Source: Alistipes sp. (GTDB taxonomy: Bacteria; Bacteroidota; Bacteroidia; Bacteroidales; Rikenellaceae). Taken from it: a stretch of 7,970 nt of DNA. The number at the start of each line of letters is the position of its first letter. Position 1 is the stretch's first letter. The notes under the pieces are model-generated. The model was not told where the DNA came from, did no database searches, and worked only from the letters and a program-made list of their open reading frames with translations. Below, one piece after another: positions 6,035 through 7,970 of this stretch. Location of the stretch: positions 1 to 7,970 of the forward strand of contig JAGBIR010000160.1 in assembly GCA_017934845.1 (NCBI GenBank). Direction: 5' to 3'. Position numbers and translations under genes: made by a program.

Positions 6035-6158
6035 CAATATCATCGATAAACACGATTGTATATAAAACGAGGCGTTATAACCACTTATCAAGGTGAAGTT
6101 TTTGGTTTTTTGAGGACGATTTATATGGAAATAATAAAGAGAAAAAATATGAAGCATA

Positions 6159-7130
6159 GTGATAAAATTCGATAAGATTAAAATTGTTAGTTCAATAGAA
6201 AATATAAAATCATTAAATGAAGATGTATTTGAAAATAAAGTAAAAGATGGATGTATCGTAGAGCAACGATATACAATGATGTCTCCTTATTATTTGTATA
6301 TCGAGGCAGATTATTGTGAACAAGAACTCATTTTAGAGTTTACGGGTAAGATATTAAAAGATGATTATAAAGATTTAATCCACATAAACAATATCCATAC
6401 TTGTCTATCCAATATCAATGATTTGGCTTTATGCGACCTCAACATTGACGGGATATTGGCAGATGGGGAGATAGTCAAGGCAGATGTTTCTTTGGATGTT
6501 GATTACCCCGATTGCAAGGCATTAACAAAATCACTTCGTGCTAATGTCGCTAATTTCAATAAGTATCTTGCCCGTACGATTGGCGACAACTTTGTAATTG
6601 AAAAGAATGTTCAGACCAAGGGTTATAAGCGCAGATTGACTATATATGACAAGGCGAAAGAAATTCAGAAGGCGGGCAATCGTGGGTTCTTATCAACATT
6701 GGATAATCCACAATTACTATTAGACTACTTTGATGGCAAGATAAGATTTGAACTCAATCTCAACTCTAAGGAGCAAATTCGCAAGTCACTAAACATTTAT
6801 GATACATCCATCGGGGCAGTACTTAACTCAACCGCCACTCCCATTTGGGATTTACTTGATAATGCCATCGAGGAAAGTGATGGCGATACTGCTTGCTCTA
6901 ATCTCGCCGACCTGAAAAACCGATTGATTTTGGAACACTGCGGTGGCGATTTGGCAAAGGTGGAGGCGTTATTACGAAACTACTATTCCAAAGGCACGCA
7001 CATATCCCAAGTGATGAAACCATACAGAGAATTGGCTACCAAACTTGCGGAGAACCTCACCCCATCCCTCAAACAGCAACTTCGCAACCTACTATTGGAG
7101 GTGCTAATTCTGTTTGGTATTTTCATTTAG
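6159..7130 (+). CDS. Putative phage/plasmid replication initiator, II/X family-like
   Basis: This 323-residue protein starts at GTG 6159 (MIKFDKIKIVSSI), which gives a natural N-terminus. Key segments are 'LIHINNIHTCLSNIN' (73-87), 'KADVSLDVDYPDCKAL' (107-122), 'KRRLTIYDKAKEI' (157-169) and 'KIRFELNLNSKEQIR' (194-208). The arrangement of a Tyr-Asp-Lys motif followed by an (I)RFE(L) strand is what I associate with gene II/X-type replication initiators of filamentous phages and small plasmids in Bacteroidetes, which nick DNA to start rolling-circle replication. A canonical His-x-His (HUH) motif is not obvious. The gene is AT-richer than its neighbours (many AAA, ATA and TTA codons), pointing to acquisition by transfer. 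The C-terminus (LLLEVLILFGIFI) is unusually hydrophobic and may be a frameshifted or replaced end. No other replication, packaging or integrase gene accompanies it. Confidence 0.5.
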   Translation: MIKFDKIKIVSSIENIKSLNEDVFENKVKDGCIVEQRYTMMSPYYLYIEADYCEQELILEFTGKILKDDYKDLIHINNIHTCLSNINDLALCDLNIDGILADGEIVKADVSLDVDYPDCKALTKSLRANVANFNKYLARTIGDNFVIEKNVQTKGYKRRLTIYDKAKEIQKAGNRGFLSTLDNPQLLLDYFDGKIRFELNLNSKEQIRKSLNIYDTSIGAVLNSTATPIWDLLDNAIEESDGDTACSNLADLKNRLILEHCGGDLAKVEALLRNYYSKGTHISQVMKPYRELATKLAENLTPSLKQQLRNLLLEVLILFGIFI

Positions 7131-7131
7131 T

Positions 7132-7159
7132 GTGTATTCAAAAGCAAGGTGTATTCAAA
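7132..7159 (+). repeat. Two 11-bp direct repeats after the replication gene
   Basis: GTGTATTCAAA occurs at 7132-7142 and 7149-7159, with a 17-bp period. It begins two bases after the stop codon and immediately precedes a large palindrome. Short direct repeats beside a hairpin can be replication or recombination sites, but two copies are too few to say. Confidence 0.4.
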
Positions 7160-7160
7160 T

Positions 7161-7194
7161 AAATGGGTAATCACTTTTTGGTGACTACCCATTT
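7161..7194. terminator. Palindrome between convergent genes, probable bidirectional terminator
   Basis: AAATGGGTAATCAC (7161-7174) pairs with GTGACTACCCATTT (7181-7194) with one A-C mismatch in 14 positions and a 6-nt loop (TTTTTG). It lies between the convergent replication gene (+) and membrane-protein gene (-). The flanking T runs are short, so termination is plausible but not certain; a role as a replicon end or origin hairpin is an alternative. Confidence 0.6.
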
Positions 7195-7283
7195 CTGTAT
7201 TCGGAAAATTAAAAGATAATAAATACCACACTTGAATTGATATAGCTTTCTAATTTCTTAAAGAGTCGTAAATCATAATCACT

Positions 7284-7970
7284 TTAATGTTGTAAAACTT
7301 TGCTTCGTCGGCGAAGTCGCAGGCGTAATTTTATATTTCCACGCAAAATACCGTATATTGTTCGGTATGTTGGCTCAATAACCTTCATTGGGCGAATACC
7401 GCTATAACGCAACATCAAAACTATCAGGCAAAGGATAGCCACAAAGAGCAGCCAGCCGTAAATCTCCTTCATAGATTCCAATAGCGACTGAACCTGCACC
7501 ATCCCATACAACTCGCCAAATGGGGCGTGCGAGGTAGATAGCCCGACATTGTCCATTCTTTCGCCAAGCAACATCGAGTTGCGAGTCATTACAACCTTCA
7601 ATGCTCGACCTACAATGGCATTGCCAAAAGGTGCAGCCAATGCTGCACTGAACATATTTTGGAATGACAAGCCGTGCAGGAATGTATAGGGGAAAGGCAG
7701 TCGGGCATTTGCCGTTAGCATCATCACCGCAACCATTACATAACCTGCCGAGCGTAGAATTACAGGGAGATACAAAGCCTCTTTGGGAATATTGTAATCT
7801 ATGCGGAAATAGAAGTACGCCAAGTAAAAGGCAAAGCACGAAAAGGCAATGACCAACATTCGTTGATAGCTCCACTTGCGGCGAGCAAAGGTCTGCCAAG
7901 TAAAGACAATCCCTATTACCACGCCGAGGATTGATACCCAATTGAGTGTTAGCGTATTCAGATGGTCGTA
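7284..7970 (-). CDS. C-terminal part of an MFS-type efflux transporter (N-terminus outside window)
   Basis: The minus-strand frame is open from the right edge to the stop at 7286-7284 (228 residues seen), so the protein is cut by the window, and the GTG at 7922 is not its start. Five hydrophobic helices are visible, with cores 'WVSILGVVIGIVFTW', 'MLVIAFSCFAFYLAYFYF', 'LRSAGYVMVAVMMLTANA', 'NMFSAALAAPFGNAIVGRA' and 'WLLFVAILCLIVLMLRY'. These are followed by a basic cytoplasmic tail ending RLRLRRRSKVLQH. The pattern, with a long loop before the last helix (RMDNVGLSTSHAPFGELYGMVQVQSLLES), fits the end of a 14-helix EmrB/QacA-type (DHA2) major facilitator. Members of that group expel drugs or other amphipathic compounds and in Bacteroidetes often sit with HlyD- and TolC-like genes. 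Family assignment is moderate; another polytopic membrane protein cannot be excluded. Confidence 0.55.
   Translation of the reverse strand, partial: YDHLNTLTLNWVSILGVVIGIVFTWQTFARRKWSYQRMLVIAFSCFAFYLAYFYFRIDYNIPKEALYLPVILRSAGYVMVAVMMLTANARLPFPYTFLHGLSFQNMFSAALAAPFGNAIVGRALKVVMTRNSMLLGERMDNVGLSTSHAPFGELYGMVQVQSLLESMKEIYGWLLFVAILCLIVLMLRYSGIRPMKVIEPTYRTIYGILRGNIKLRLRLRRRSKVLQH

Larger units (their letters stand above)
5737..6158. other. Non-coding, repeat-rich interval between porin terminator and replication gene
   Basis: No intact gene is seen here. The interval contains two near-identical 16-mers (5765-5780 and 5864-5879), a 9-bp palindrome between them, a 16-bp-stem hairpin (5875-5910), a short open frame that looks like a gene remnant (5915-6034), and an AT-rich lead-in to the replication gene. 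TTGACA at 6031-6036 resembles a -35 box, but no well-spaced -10 box follows. The mixture of repeats and remnants suggests a site that has taken insertions. Confidence 0.6.

Noticed and set aside
6031..6066. A sigma-70-like promoter (TTGACA plus TATAAA) for the Rep gene
   Set aside because: The spacing is about 24 bp instead of about 17, and Bacteroidetes promoters use a different consensus, so it is not annotated as a promoter.

Overview
The window looks like a chromosomal segment of a Bacteroidales bacterium. A moderately GC-rich Rikenellaceae/Alistipes-type host is the best guess, but this is an inference. The grounds are a Porin_O_P-type outer-membrane porin, a promoter resembling the Bacteroidetes -33/-7 (TTTG / TAnnTTTG) type, the lack of obvious Shine-Dalgarno sequences, AT-rich leaders before some starts, and phage genes whose closest recognisable relatives are Bacteroidetes prophage proteins.

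Region 1 (1-4519, all + strand) is a compact block of phage-derived genes. It begins with the C-terminus of a charged, coiled-coil protein that enters from the left edge. Next come an HK97-fold-like major capsid protein, an unrecognised 148-residue protein, a portal protein, a small head-tail-connector-like protein, a holin and a P5-type lysin. The last genes overlap (29 nt or 26 nt, then 8 nt) and look translationally coupled. Together they would build a capsid with its DNA entry port and then lyse the cell. No terminase, tail, integrase or repressor gene is present; those genes, if they exist, must lie to the left. Codon choice resembles that of the neighbouring host porin, suggesting a phage or domesticated element long adapted to this host.

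Region 2 (4520-5734, + strand) is a host transcription unit: a plausible Bacteroidetes promoter, a porin precursor with signal peptide, and a strong 14-bp-stem intrinsic terminator.

Region 3 (5735-7283) differs in composition. It holds about 420 bp of non-coding, repeat- and palindrome-rich DNA with a possible gene remnant. An AT-richer gene for a putative phage/plasmid II/X-type replication initiator follows, then a second large palindrome. No other replicon gene accompanies it, so it could be a decayed integrated replicon or a very small rolling-circle mobile element.

Region 4 (7284-7970, - strand) is the C-terminal part of a polytopic membrane protein, probably a 14-helix drug-efflux-type MFS transporter. 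It runs off the right edge.
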